Shown here one piece after another: positions 34,908 through 44,025 of a stretch of DNA of 64,000 bases. The DNA lies in assembly GCA_016708845.1 (NCBI GenBank), contig JADJFB010000012.1:1-64000 (forward strand), in the 5' to 3' direction. The translations under genes were made by a program, and so were the position numbers. How positions within the stretch are numbered: the stretch's first letter is position 1; each line of letters opens with the position of its first letter. The DNA comes from Bacteroidota bacterium (lineage in GTDB: Bacteria; Bacteroidota; Bacteroidia; B-17B0; Aurantibacillaceae). The notes beneath the pieces are model-generated. The model ran no database searches, was not told the DNA's origin, and worked only from the letters and a program-made list of their open reading frames with translations.

Positions 34908-35654
34908 TTAAAACAAACGACTGTATTGTTCCACAGTCATTAAAGTATCAGGACCAGAATACCCTTTTTCTTTAGCCAATTGAATTAACTTAGTTAAGGA
35001 AGATGCTTCTTCTTTCTTTTCAGTATCTAAATTGTAAAGTATGTAATGGTAAATAATTTTATCGGTGCGAGTTGATGTAACCGCTTGCTCTATCAATAAG
35101 AAACTTTTATTAAAAGCTATTTTATGAATATTACTAATGCCCGAATAAATTTCGCCATTATCATTTTCATCAAAGCGACCAACATTTGCCTCATTATATA
35201 ATTCACCATTATCTGGAGTATCTAAGCAATGAATAGAATAAGGGAAACGCAATGGAAAACGATAATAATCTCTAAACCCTAAATAAGTATAAAATTGTTC
35301 TGGTTCATTTCCTAAAGCATTTTCAGGCAAATAACTTTTTAATAAAGTAATCTGTTCGGATGTGCTATTTGCTTGATGTGTATCAATACTTTCTAGCTTT
35401 GATAAACTGTCACCAAAATTTTCAAATTGCCCAAAGGCATTTTCAGAAAAATTCTCAACGGCATTTACTGTTTTTCTAACGAAGGTAAATATGCAAATCA
35501 CTAAACCTATGATAGAACACAAAAATGTTGTCAGCCAAATATATTTACCTTGTTTATTGTTAGCAAAAGCGATGATCCCAAAAATCAGTGCTATCACTGT
35601 CATAATAAGACAGATGATACCTAAACCAATTAATAGAGCTGCAGTAAAAAACAT
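34908..35654 (-). CDS. Membrane protein with DUF4190-like N-terminus
   Basis: A 248-residue protein with two transmembrane helices at the N-terminus (about 3-30 and 38-60; IICLIMTVIALIFGIIAFA and TTFLCSIIGLVICIFTFV), resembling the DUF4190 arrangement, and a soluble C-terminal domain of about 170 residues. The soluble part shows FRDYYRFPLRFPYSIHCLDTP and a final GYSGPDTLMTVEQYSRLF. No recognised enzyme motif. It follows the carboxyltransferase gene by 2 bases on the same strand, but a functional link is not implied. Confidence 0.7.
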   Translation of the reverse strand: MFFTAALLIGLGIICLIMTVIALIFGIIAFANNKQGKYIWLTTFLCSIIGLVICIFTFVRKTVNAVENFSENAFGQFENFGDSLSKLESIDTHQANSTSEQITLLKSYLPENALGNEPEQFYTYLGFRDYYRFPLRFPYSIHCLDTPDNGELYNEANVGRFDENDNGEIYSGISNIHKIAFNKSFLLIEQAVTSTRTDKIIYHYILYNLDTEKKEEASSLTKLIQLAKEKGYSGPDTLMTVEQYSRLF

Positions 35655-35656
35655 GA

Positions 35657-37246
35657 TTATAAAGGAATGTTACCGTGTTTTTTCTTAGGCAATTTTGCCG
35701 CTTTGTTTTCCAACATTTTAAAGGCACGAATTAATTTTTCGCGCGTATCTTCTGGCTTAATTACTTCATCCACATAACCTCTTTCTGCTGCACGGTATGG
35801 ATTTGCAAAATGCTCAATATATTCTTTTTCCTTTTCAGCTAATTTAGCAACAGGATCAGATGCTGCGGCAATTTCAGTTTTGAAAATAATTTCAGCAGCA
35901 CCTTTGGCACCCATTACAGCAATTTCTGCACTTGGCCAAGCGTAGTTCATGTCAGCACCAATGTGTTTACTATTCATCACATCATAAGCACCACCATAAG
36001 CCTTACGAGTAATAACTGTAATTCTTGGAACTGTTGCTTCACAAAATGCATACAATAATTTAGCGCCATTGTTAATGATACCATGCCATTCTTGATCTGT
36101 ACCTGGTAAAAATCCTGGTACATCTTCAAATACTAATAATGGAATATTAAAGCAATCGCAGAAACGCACAAAACGCGCTGCCTTGGTAGAACAGTTGTTA
36201 TCTAACACACCTGCTAAAAATGCTGGCTGATTAGCAACAATACCAATACTCTTACCAGCTAAGCGTGCGAAACCAACAACAATATTTTCTGCGTAATTTT
36301 TATGTACTTCTAAAAATGTTCCATCATCAATCACGCCTTCAATTACTTCTCTGATATCGTAAGGTTGGTTAGCGTTATCTGGAATAATCGTATTTAAAGC
36401 AGTACGTTTTTCATTACCGTTACTTTCGTAAGGAACGCTTGGCGCATCATCCTCACAGTTTTGCGGCATGTAGCTTAATAAGGCTTTGATGTTATTGATA
36501 CATTCAATTTCGTTAGCACAAGAAAAATGAGTGACACCAGATTTCATAGAGTGAGCCGATGCCCCACCTAACTCTTCAGAAGTTACTTCTTCGTGTGTTA
36601 CTGTTTTTACAACGTTAGGGCCTGTTACAAACATGTAGCTTGTGTTCTCTACCATCATAATAAAATCGGTAATAGCAGGACTGTAAACTGCGCCACCGGC
36701 GCATGGCCCCATAATAGCAGATAGCTGAGGAATTACTCCTGAAGCCATGGTGTTTTTATAAAAAATATCAGCATAACCTCCTAAAGAAACTACACCTTCT
36801 TGGATACGAGCTCCACCACTATCGTTTAAGCCAATTAACGGAGCGCCATTTTGCATGGCTAAATCCATAATACGGCAAATTTTTTCGGCATGTGTTTCAG
36901 ATAATGAACCACCAAAAACCGTAAAGTCTTGAGAGAATACATAAATCAATCTTCCGTTTACGGTTCCGTATCCAGTAACAACACCGTCGCCTAAATATTT
37001 TTCTCTGTCCAATCCAAACTCTGTTGAACGGTGAGTCACAAACATGCCAATCTCTTCAAAACTTCCTTCATCTAATAAAAAATGTAAACGCTCACGAGCG
37101 GTTAACTTTCCTTTTTTATGTTGAGAATCTATACGTTTTTGTCCGCCACCTAAAAGTGCTTCAGCCTGTTTTTCTTCTAGTAAAGATAATTTCGAATTCA
37201 TATCTGTTATTTTAGTTTCAGCTTTAGAAGCTAATGTTGTATCCAT
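35657..37246 (-). CDS. Acyl-CoA carboxylase carboxyltransferase subunit (propionyl-CoA carboxylase beta type)
   Basis: A 529-residue biotin-dependent carboxyltransferase that moves a carboxyl group from carboxybiotin to an acyl-CoA, probably propionyl-CoA. Both crotonase-like halves are present: the N-terminal half with ERLHFLLDEGSFEEIG, VFSQDFTVFGGSLSETHAEK and GGARIQEGV, and the C-terminal half with LLVFEDVPGFLPGTDQEWHG, ITRKAYGGAYDVM and the end YVDEVIKPEDTR. No biotin carboxylase or biotin carrier gene lies beside it. An ATG 16 codons downstream (MNSKLSLLEEK) is a possible alternative start. Confidence 0.92.
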   Translation of the reverse strand: MDTTLASKAETKITDMNSKLSLLEEKQAEALLGGGQKRIDSQHKKGKLTARERLHFLLDEGSFEEIGMFVTHRSTEFGLDREKYLGDGVVTGYGTVNGRLIYVFSQDFTVFGGSLSETHAEKICRIMDLAMQNGAPLIGLNDSGGARIQEGVVSLGGYADIFYKNTMASGVIPQLSAIMGPCAGGAVYSPAITDFIMMVENTSYMFVTGPNVVKTVTHEEVTSEELGGASAHSMKSGVTHFSCANEIECINNIKALLSYMPQNCEDDAPSVPYESNGNEKRTALNTIIPDNANQPYDIREVIEGVIDDGTFLEVHKNYAENIVVGFARLAGKSIGIVANQPAFLAGVLDNNCSTKAARFVRFCDCFNIPLLVFEDVPGFLPGTDQEWHGIINNGAKLLYAFCEATVPRITVITRKAYGGAYDVMNSKHIGADMNYAWPSAEIAVMGAKGAAEIIFKTEIAAASDPVAKLAEKEKEYIEHFANPYRAAERGYVDEVIKPEDTREKLIRAFKMLENKAAKLPKKKHGNIPL

Positions 37247-37283
37247 TTATTTTAAAATTTAAATATACAATTTTGTGTAATAA

Positions 37284-38540
37284 TTAAGCTTTTTTTGGTC
37301 CGTGAAAAGGTTTTTTATTTCCCGGTTTTGTCCCGCCTGGTTTTCCTTTTCCGCCAAAGCCACGAGGCTTGTCAAATTTCTTTTTGTTGGCGTCTGGATT
37401 ATATTCTGGGCCTTTTCCAAACTCTTCAGGAATTGGCATTTTAGTTACATCCATTCCCATTAATGCTTCAATTTGCGCAAAACGAGGCTGATCTTTTTCA
37501 TTAATAAAAGTAATGGCAACGCCTGCTTTTGCTGCACGAGCTGTACGACCAATACGGTGAATGTAATCCTCTGGATCTGGTGGCGCATCAAAATTTACTA
37601 CTAAAGAAATTCCGTCCACATCAATACCACGAGATAAAATATCGGTGCCAATTAAAATACGCAAGTTACGGGCTTTAAAATTTCGCATAATTTCTTCGCG
37701 TTCCGTTTGCTCCAAATCAGAGGAGAAACCTTGAACCGAATATTTTAAAGCTTTAAAGGTTTGCGCTAATTCTTTTACTTTTTCTTTGGTTGAAGAGAAA
37801 ATAATTACGGATGAAAAATCTTCATTTTTTAAAATCTCTTTTAATAATTTTTCTTTTTGTCCATCATAAACCACATAAGCCTGTTGCACAATGCCAGCTG
37901 CTGGTTTAGAAAGAGCAATATTAATCGTTTCTGGATTGTTTAATAAATGCCCAGCCAATACTCTAATTTTTGGTGCCATCGTCGCTGAGAACATAATGGT
38001 TTGTCTTTTTTCAGGAACGTATTTTAGGATGGTTTTAATATCATCCGCAAAACCCATATCCAACATACGATCGGCTTCATCTAAAATTAAATGCTCGATG
38101 GTGTCAAATTTAATATCTCCTGATTGAAGCAAAGCAATTAAACGACCTGGAGTTGCAATCACAATATCTACACCTTCGCGCAACGATCTTGCTTGTCGTT
38201 CCCAAGTAACGCCATCATTACCGCCGTAAATGCCAATAGAACTAACACCACAAAAATAAGCCATACCTTCTATTTGCTGGTCAATTTGAAGCACTAATTC
38301 GCGTGTTGGAGCAATAATTAAAGTATTAATGCCGCCTTTTTTAGTTTTGATAATTTTATCTAAAACCGGTAATACGAAGGCGGCAGTTTTTCCAGTACCA
38401 GTTTGTGCGCAGGCAATAAGGTCTTTTCCTTGTTGAATAACAGGGATAGCTTGTTGTTGTATGGGAGTAGGCAGTTTGTAACCCATAGATTGCAAACCAT
38501 CTATTAATGATTGATCGAAATTAAAGTCGTTGAAAGTCAA
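37284..38540 (-). CDS. DEAD-box RNA helicase (RhlE-like)
   Basis: A 418-residue RNA helicase with all conserved motifs: Q motif (TPIQQQAIPV), motif I AQTGTGKTAAF, Ia PTRELVLQ, II DEAD, III SAT, and VI HRIGRTARA. The basic, glycine-rich tail (GKGKPGGTKPGNKKPFHG) is typical of RhlE-type helicases and likely binds RNA. It would unwind short duplexes during ribosome assembly or mRNA decay; exact role is not derivable. Divergent from pgeF. Confidence 0.94.
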   Translation of the reverse strand: MTFNDFNFDQSLIDGLQSMGYKLPTPIQQQAIPVIQQGKDLIACAQTGTGKTAAFVLPVLDKIIKTKKGGINTLIIAPTRELVLQIDQQIEGMAYFCGVSSIGIYGGNDGVTWERQARSLREGVDIVIATPGRLIALLQSGDIKFDTIEHLILDEADRMLDMGFADDIKTILKYVPEKRQTIMFSATMAPKIRVLAGHLLNNPETINIALSKPAAGIVQQAYVVYDGQKEKLLKEILKNEDFSSVIIFSSTKEKVKELAQTFKALKYSVQGFSSDLEQTEREEIMRNFKARNLRILIGTDILSRGIDVDGISLVVNFDAPPDPEDYIHRIGRTARAAKAGVAITFINEKDQPRFAQIEALMGMDVTKMPIPEEFGKGPEYNPDANKKKFDKPRGFGGKGKPGGTKPGNKKPFHGPKKA

Positions 38541-38612
38541 TTTTGTAAAGTATTAAATAAGTTCATTTTTAAAGGGCTAATTTACTATTTTTATGGCGTA
38601 AACACTACAAAA

Positions 38613-39319
38613 ATGTACTGGATAAAAACACCTCATATTAACACAATTCATGGTTTTTCAACACGTCAAGGTGGTGTTTCGCCTGAACCATTTTTGAGTT
38701 TAAATTTAGGAGGAACCGAAGATTTTTCAGAGAATATTGCTGAAAATAGAAAGCGTGCTTTAGGTGCTTTGAATATTGATATGAGCCAAGTATCATATTT
38801 AAACCAAATTCATAGTAATAGTGTTTGTCAAGCTCAAGTAGGAAAACAAACAGGCGATGCTTTGGTAACCAATCAAAAAATATTGCCATTGCTGTTGGCG
38901 CAGCAGATTGTTACCCCATTTTATTTCACGATGAGAAAAATGGAGTTATTGGCGCTGCACATTGCGGTTGGAAAGGTACATTAGCCAGAATTGTTAAAAA
39001 TACTTTACATGAAATGGTAAAGCTAGGTGCTGATATTAATCATATTAAGGTAGCCATCGGACAAGGTATTTGCGCAAAAAATTACGAGGTAAGTTTAGAG
39101 GTGATTCAACAATTTAAGGAAGCGGGTTTTCCGGAAAACTGCTGGAACGGACGTCAGATGGACCTTTTGAAAGCTAACGAATTTGTAGCCTTAGAAAGTG
39201 GAATTTTAAGTGAACATATTTGGAGCATGAATCGTTGCACCACTGAGCCCGATTTCTTTTCTTATAGAAGAGATAATGGAAAAACGGGACGCATGTGGGC
39301 GGTGATTATGTTGAAATAA
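38613..39319 (+). CDS. pgeF: Purine nucleoside phosphorylase / laccase-domain protein PgeF (one-base frameshift)
   Basis: A protein of about 236 residues of the YfiH/PgeF (DUF152) family, zinc enzymes acting on purine nucleosides and implicated in peptidoglycan editing. The start is MYWIKTPHINTIHGF and the first 88 codons run to GDALVTNQK; the frame then breaks in an A run at 38874-38880. One added A gives NQKNIAIAVGAADCYPILF and continues with HCGWKGTLARIV, the zinc-binding His/Cys motif, and a C-terminal IWSMNRCTTEPDFFSYRRDNG. All family landmarks are therefore present in two frames, best explained by one missing base. Confidence 0.85.
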
Positions 39320-39335
39320 TATGTAAATTTGTAAC

Positions 39336-39596
39336 GTGAAAAAACACTATTTCATATTACTCATCCTAGTTGCTTTGGTTTTATTGCCAAGCATTACTGA
39401 AGCACAATGTGCGATGTGTAAAGCTTCTGTAGAAAGTAGTCAGGGACAAAAAAACTCAGTAGCTGGTGGAATCAATCAAGGAATTTTATACTTAATGGCG
39501 GTTCCTTATTTATTACTCGCATTTATTTTTCGTAAACAGCTTGTTACTGTTTGGAGAGTCATCAGAAAAAAGCCAGTTGCAGAAGAGGATTTGTAA
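39336..39596 (+). CDS. Small exported membrane protein with CxxC motif
   Basis: An 86-residue protein starting at a GTG codon. It has a signal peptide (MKKHYFILLILVALVLLPSITEA), then QCAMCKASVESSQGQ, and one transmembrane helix (about 48-66, GILYLMAVPYLLLAFIF). The CAMC pair could form a disulfide or bind metal. Similar short proteins with the same QCAMC motif are frequent in Bacteroidota and have no assigned function. It is 16 bases behind pgeF. Confidence 0.72.
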   Translation: MKKHYFILLILVALVLLPSITEAQCAMCKASVESSQGQKNSVAGGINQGILYLMAVPYLLLAFIFRKQLVTVWRVIRKKPVAEEDL

Positions 39597-39599
39597 TCT

Positions 39600-41198
39600 T
39601 TACAATTCTTTCAAAATCGTGTATTCAAACTTTTCTAAATCGTAAGTTAATTCATTCATTAAATTCGTAATAAATTCTTTCCCGAATTTTGAATAATACA
39701 TACTGAAATTATCGTAGCGTTCTTGCGGCGTATTTTTAGGGAATAATTTTTCTTTAATTGCCCAAATTTGATTGATATCTGTTTCCGATTTTTGTTTTAA
39801 CGCTCGGTTTATTTTTTGTTCGATAGTTGCTATACCATTAATGGCTTTTTGTTTTTCGGCTTCCGTTGTTCCAACCAATGTTTTATCAATGGCAGAAACA
39901 GTTTCTAATACTGAAGCATAGATTGAAGTCAATTGAGTTTTAGCCGCTTCTAAGTTTATATCATCATGTTGTGTTTTGATGAATGCCTTTACTAATTCTT
40001 CACCATCTTTAAATACATCCTCAATAGTGAGATTTAATTTTTGAATTTTATTTTGAGTTCCTTTGTCAATAAACATGACAAAATTACGAGGCATTAAAAT
40101 TGGTAGGTGAATCTTAAATTCATCAAACATGGTTTTATATTCTAACCAATACGCAATTTCTCCTGGTCCGCCAACATAGGCAATATTTGGTAATATTTTT
40201 TGTTGGTATAAAGGGCGCAACACCACATTAGGACTTAACTTTTCAGGTGTTGTTTCAATGATGTTATTTAATTCTTGTTCAGTGAATTTAATATCTGTAT
40301 TCAAAACTACATAATCATTGCCTTGTTTTTCAATACGTTCTCTTAATCCTTTTTCTTTATAAAAAACATTAATGTCGCGTGGAGTAACTTGAGCAGAATA
40401 ATTTACTTTTAATTCTTCAATAGTTTTGTTTACTAATTGAGCAGAGTTGTTTTCGAAAATATCTTTTTTAAATTCATCTTTAAACAGTTGTTTTAAATTA
40501 GAATCATTCCCATCTAAAATAACAATCCCATATTCTCCAAACAACTCATTTACCAAATAACGTGTAGCATCTGCTAAATTTGAATGATTCGTATATGCTT
40601 TTTCGAACAGTTGAATCAATTCATTTGATTTTTCGTTATCACCTAAAATGGTTTTTAGTTCGGTAATTACTTCTTGTAATCCTTCGGTGCTGAATTCTCC
40701 AACCGCTCCTTTCTGTGAGCTATTCCACATTACTTTTTTTCCAAAAGCAAATGCGTGATTTATTTCTTCAAAATCATGATCTTCGCTAGCCATCCAGTAA
40801 ACAGGCACAAAATCTTTTTCAGGAAAATTTGTTTTTAAAGCTTTGCATAAATTAATGGTGCTGGCAATTTTATAAATAAAATAAAGTGGACCAGTAAATA
40901 AACATAATTGATGCCCTGTTGTCACAGTATAAGTAGTTGCTTTTTCCAATAATACAATATTTGCTTTTGATAATGCAGTTGTATTTGATACAAGATTAGA
41001 TTGTTGATTTAACGCATTTACTAAAGCTGGTCGGTTTAAGTAATCAAATTTATTTTTCTCCATGTACAATGTAAAATCTTTTAACGAAAAGTGTTCGTTA
41101 TAAAATAATTTTACCTGAGAGGACTGGGAAATATAATCTGAAAACAGAGATGAGAAAAGACCAGTAGTAGCTAGTGGAATGTTTTGTTTTTGAAACAT
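39600..41198 (-). CDS. bshC: Bacillithiol biosynthesis cysteine-adding enzyme
   Basis: A 532-residue BshC homologue, the putative cysteine ligase that completes bacillithiol, the low-molecular-weight thiol of many Firmicutes and Bacteroidota. Landmarks are TTGHQLCLFTGPLYFIYKI, VPVYWMASEDHDFEEINHAF, PNVVLRPLYQQKILPNIAYVGGPGEIAYWLE and LMPRNFVMFIDKG, all matching the family core, with a C-terminal coiled-coil of about 110 residues (420-530). Length is normal. bshA and bshB are not in the window. Confidence 0.93.
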   Translation of the reverse strand: MFQKQNIPLATTGLFSSLFSDYISQSSQVKLFYNEHFSLKDFTLYMEKNKFDYLNRPALVNALNQQSNLVSNTTALSKANIVLLEKATTYTVTTGHQLCLFTGPLYFIYKIASTINLCKALKTNFPEKDFVPVYWMASEDHDFEEINHAFAFGKKVMWNSSQKGAVGEFSTEGLQEVITELKTILGDNEKSNELIQLFEKAYTNHSNLADATRYLVNELFGEYGIVILDGNDSNLKQLFKDEFKKDIFENNSAQLVNKTIEELKVNYSAQVTPRDINVFYKEKGLRERIEKQGNDYVVLNTDIKFTEQELNNIIETTPEKLSPNVVLRPLYQQKILPNIAYVGGPGEIAYWLEYKTMFDEFKIHLPILMPRNFVMFIDKGTQNKIQKLNLTIEDVFKDGEELVKAFIKTQHDDINLEAAKTQLTSIYASVLETVSAIDKTLVGTTEAEKQKAINGIATIEQKINRALKQKSETDINQIWAIKEKLFPKNTPQERYDNFSMYYSKFGKEFITNLMNELTYDLEKFEYTILKEL

Positions 41199-41231
41199 AT
41201 CGTTAAATTAAATAGGGAGTAAAGGAAATTA

Positions 41232-43937
41232 TTATTTCGAAATAATTAATTTCTGCACATGTATTTTATTGTTAATTAACAGTTTTACAAAGTAAACACC
41301 ATTGCTCATGTTTAGTTCATTTTTAGATATAGTTTCCGAGTAATCACCAGCAGATTGAGTAGTAGGTGTTTTTTGATAAACGGATTTTCCTAACACATCA
41401 ATAATTTGTATGCCAACCTTAGCGTCTGTATTTAGATGATAGCTAATAGTAGTTTTATCATTACTAGGATTTGGAAAAATTAAGAAATTGGTACTTGCAT
41501 CTTGCATTTCATCTAATCCTACAGTGGATGATGAAATATTTACATCATCAATATACACGTTGTTACTTACAAAACTAGATTTGTATTGAAACTTAACCAA
41601 TACGTTACTCGTTTGAAAAATTGAAATAATAGGAATAGAATACATCGTCCAAGTAGTTGAACCATCCGTCATAAAAGCATTGGTTGTTGCAGGATTGTTC
41701 ATTAATGAAACGCCTGAATATAAACCTCTTTGTACCCATGAGTTGCCACAATTGGAAGAGAAAAACACTCTTAATTCATCTTGAATATCGGCGCTCACGG
41801 TTGTTGTTGAAGCAGCAGCCACCTTAAAGTTAAATACGCTATTTGCCGCAGCCGTTAAATTATAGGATGGACTCATCATCACATCTAAATCTTGCGCATA
41901 ATTACCAAAGGCATTCATGCGAGCAGCATTAGTGCCAGCAGTACCTGCATTTGCAGCAAAGGCCCACTTATGTCCATTATTATCTAAGTCATAAGATTGC
42001 CAGGTATAATCTAAAATCGTTGGTGTTTCAAATCCTTCAAAGTATGATCCGCTATAAGTTACGTCCGCTATTGTATTATCTACCCTAATATATTGTGTTT
42101 TTGTGACAGTATTAGTGCCTGCGGCGTTAGTGGCAGATAAACTTACAGAATATACTCCAGCAGCAGAGTAACTAACTACTGGATTTGTAGCTGTTGAAGT
42201 TGCAGGTGTTCCTCCTTCAAAAGTCCACACTCTACTAGTTTCTGCACCATTTAAAATATTTTTTGTAAAGGTAATGGAGTTGCCTTTGCATATACGAGTT
42301 CTGTTAGCATAAAAATCTGGAGTTGGAGCGCAGGTTGTGCTTGGTGCTGTAATACCTGTTGCAATTAGGTTGGTGGCCGACCATAAATTACTTCTATCTG
42401 CAATGGCACTTTCAACAGCTAAACGCATACGGTCTTTTTGCCCAATGGTCCACATGTGGCAGCAATACGAATATTCCATATAATTTTGAATGTTTTCGAT
42501 TATCCCAGTAGAACCTAAAATAGAAACATCATCAATTGAAAATTCACCTAAATTATCTTCTGCATTAAACGCATAAATTCTAAATGTTACGGGTATATCC
42601 TTATGAGTGAAATTTGCCCCAGAAACAGTAATAGTACTTCCTAATTCAGCATTGCTCACATCATTATTATAAAAAAACACATTGCCAGTGTTTACACTTA
42701 GGTTTGAATTGCTTGGAGTAATAGTGGCATTTAAATTATTTGTAAAACCGTCAGCGCTAGAGCGAATGGCGTAGGTACGCGGCCCAGTTAAAGAACGATT
42801 GACTTTAAACTTCAATCCTGTTAAACTCATGGATGATGAGGCTTTTGGGGCAAAGGTAATTTCGTAATATTTCAAAGGATCTAATGCGCCAGTTAAATTA
42901 CTGTAATTGGTTTCTCCATTGGTTGCACCGGTTGGCCAATCCGAAAATGAAAATTCTCCAGCTACTCCAGAATTTGCAGAAACACCATTTGCTTTAAAAG
43001 GAGTTATTGTTAAACTATCAAATACAGAAGCAGGAATAGTGTTGTCAATATTTCCAGATGATGTAGTAACATTATTAAAATCAAGAATCCCTGTCGAGAA
43101 ATTATCAATCATACAATCTGGCGTTAGTAAATTAGGACAAGTAGTATGCCCCTTAGTAATTGGTGTGTCAAATACTAAATCATCTCCACAAGCTAAACCT
43201 ACGTTTATAGAAATATTAATAGTGGTGTTCCATGGATGTCCTAAATCTAGCCAATGTCCAACTTCGTGTGTAAGGGTTCGAGATTTATTGGCATTACTTG
43301 TACCAATAGAACCCACGTAATCTGCTAACATCATAATACCATCATGCATAATGAGTGGTCCTAATGATGCAGATGGGTAATAGGCGTAACCAGCCCATCC
43401 TTGAAGTAAGGCTTTGGCTGTCCAAATATTTAAATATTTATCACGTGGCCAAGGATTTACTTTGGCGCTATCATCTCCATAGTTTGTTTTACTTGTATAA
43501 ATTCTGTCAATTCCATTGGTGCAATTTCCTTGGGGATCTAGTTTCGCTAACTCAAACACAATTCTCACATCAGAAGCTAAAGGCTTAAATCTGTTAATAA
43601 TTAAACTAGTGTCACTATTTAATTTTCTCATGTCGCGATTCAAAATATTTATCCCGTCTATAATTTGAGCATCGGAAATGTTTTCAGAACCATTTTGATG
43701 AAGCACATGAAAAACTACAGGAATAGTATATACCGTGGTGCTTTGTAAACCTTTTTGAGCATTGATTTTGGAATTGTAAATCTGTTCATTATCAATAAAC
43801 GATTGTAATAACTCTGGATGAGCCGTATATAATTGTCTGATAGCTTCATCAGTCCCACAATGTTTTAACTCCTGAGCATTATATATTGCGGAAAATAAAA
43901 TAATGAATAGGGATGTAAAGTAGATTTTAAATTTCAT
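41232..43937 (-). CDS. M43 (pappalysin-like) metalloprotease with inserted domain, PKD and T9SS sorting domain
   Basis: A secreted zinc protease of about 901 residues. The start at 43937 gives the signal peptide MKFKIYFTSLFIILFSAIYNAQ and sits after a -7 element; the longer ATG at 43958 would precede the transcript start. The zinc site is HEVGHWLDLGH near residue 224. The Met-turn-like segment QNYMEYSYCCHMW comes only near residue 483; about 190 residues, including FAPKASSSMSL and FRIYAFNAEDNLGEFSIDDVS, are inserted between active site and Met-turn. A PKD domain (VWTFEGGTPATSTATNPVVS), a MAM-like region and a type A T9SS sorting domain (IFPNPSNDKTTI ... VQKLIISK) follow. Confidence 0.9.
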   Translation of the reverse strand: MKFKIYFTSLFIILFSAIYNAQELKHCGTDEAIRQLYTAHPELLQSFIDNEQIYNSKINAQKGLQSTTVYTIPVVFHVLHQNGSENISDAQIIDGINILNRDMRKLNSDTSLIINRFKPLASDVRIVFELAKLDPQGNCTNGIDRIYTSKTNYGDDSAKVNPWPRDKYLNIWTAKALLQGWAGYAYYPSASLGPLIMHDGIMMLADYVGSIGTSNANKSRTLTHEVGHWLDLGHPWNTTINISINVGLACGDDLVFDTPITKGHTTCPNLLTPDCMIDNFSTGILDFNNVTTSSGNIDNTIPASVFDSLTITPFKANGVSANSGVAGEFSFSDWPTGATNGETNYSNLTGALDPLKYYEITFAPKASSSMSLTGLKFKVNRSLTGPRTYAIRSSADGFTNNLNATITPSNSNLSVNTGNVFFYNNDVSNAELGSTITVSGANFTHKDIPVTFRIYAFNAEDNLGEFSIDDVSILGSTGIIENIQNYMEYSYCCHMWTIGQKDRMRLAVESAIADRSNLWSATNLIATGITAPSTTCAPTPDFYANRTRICKGNSITFTKNILNGAETSRVWTFEGGTPATSTATNPVVSYSAAGVYSVSLSATNAAGTNTVTKTQYIRVDNTIADVTYSGSYFEGFETPTILDYTWQSYDLDNNGHKWAFAANAGTAGTNAARMNAFGNYAQDLDVMMSPSYNLTAAANSVFNFKVAAASTTTVSADIQDELRVFFSSNCGNSWVQRGLYSGVSLMNNPATTNAFMTDGSTTWTMYSIPIISIFQTSNVLVKFQYKSSFVSNNVYIDDVNISSSTVGLDEMQDASTNFLIFPNPSNDKTTISYHLNTDAKVGIQIIDVLGKSVYQKTPTTQSAGDYSETISKNELNMSNGVYFVKLLINNKIHVQKLIISK

Positions 43938-43955
43938 CTTAAATGGATTTACTAC

Positions 43956-43963
43956 CAAAGATA
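43956..43963 (-). promoter_or_regulatory. Bacteroidota -7 element of the M43 protease gene
   Basis: TATCTTTG on the minus strand, exact TAnnTTTG, 19 bases before the ATG at 43937. It overlaps the longer ATG at 43956-43958, which argues against that start. Confidence 0.5.
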
Positions 43964-44025
43964 AAAATTAAATAGATAGCATGGATTCCAAATATCATTT
44001 TGGTTTAAATACTAGTACATTTTAG

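Noticed and set aside
38870..38885. Programmed ribosomal frameshift in pgeF
   Set aside because: The A run does not form a good X XXY YYZ site in the reading frame, and similar breaks of both signs occur in many unrelated genes, so sequence error is simpler.
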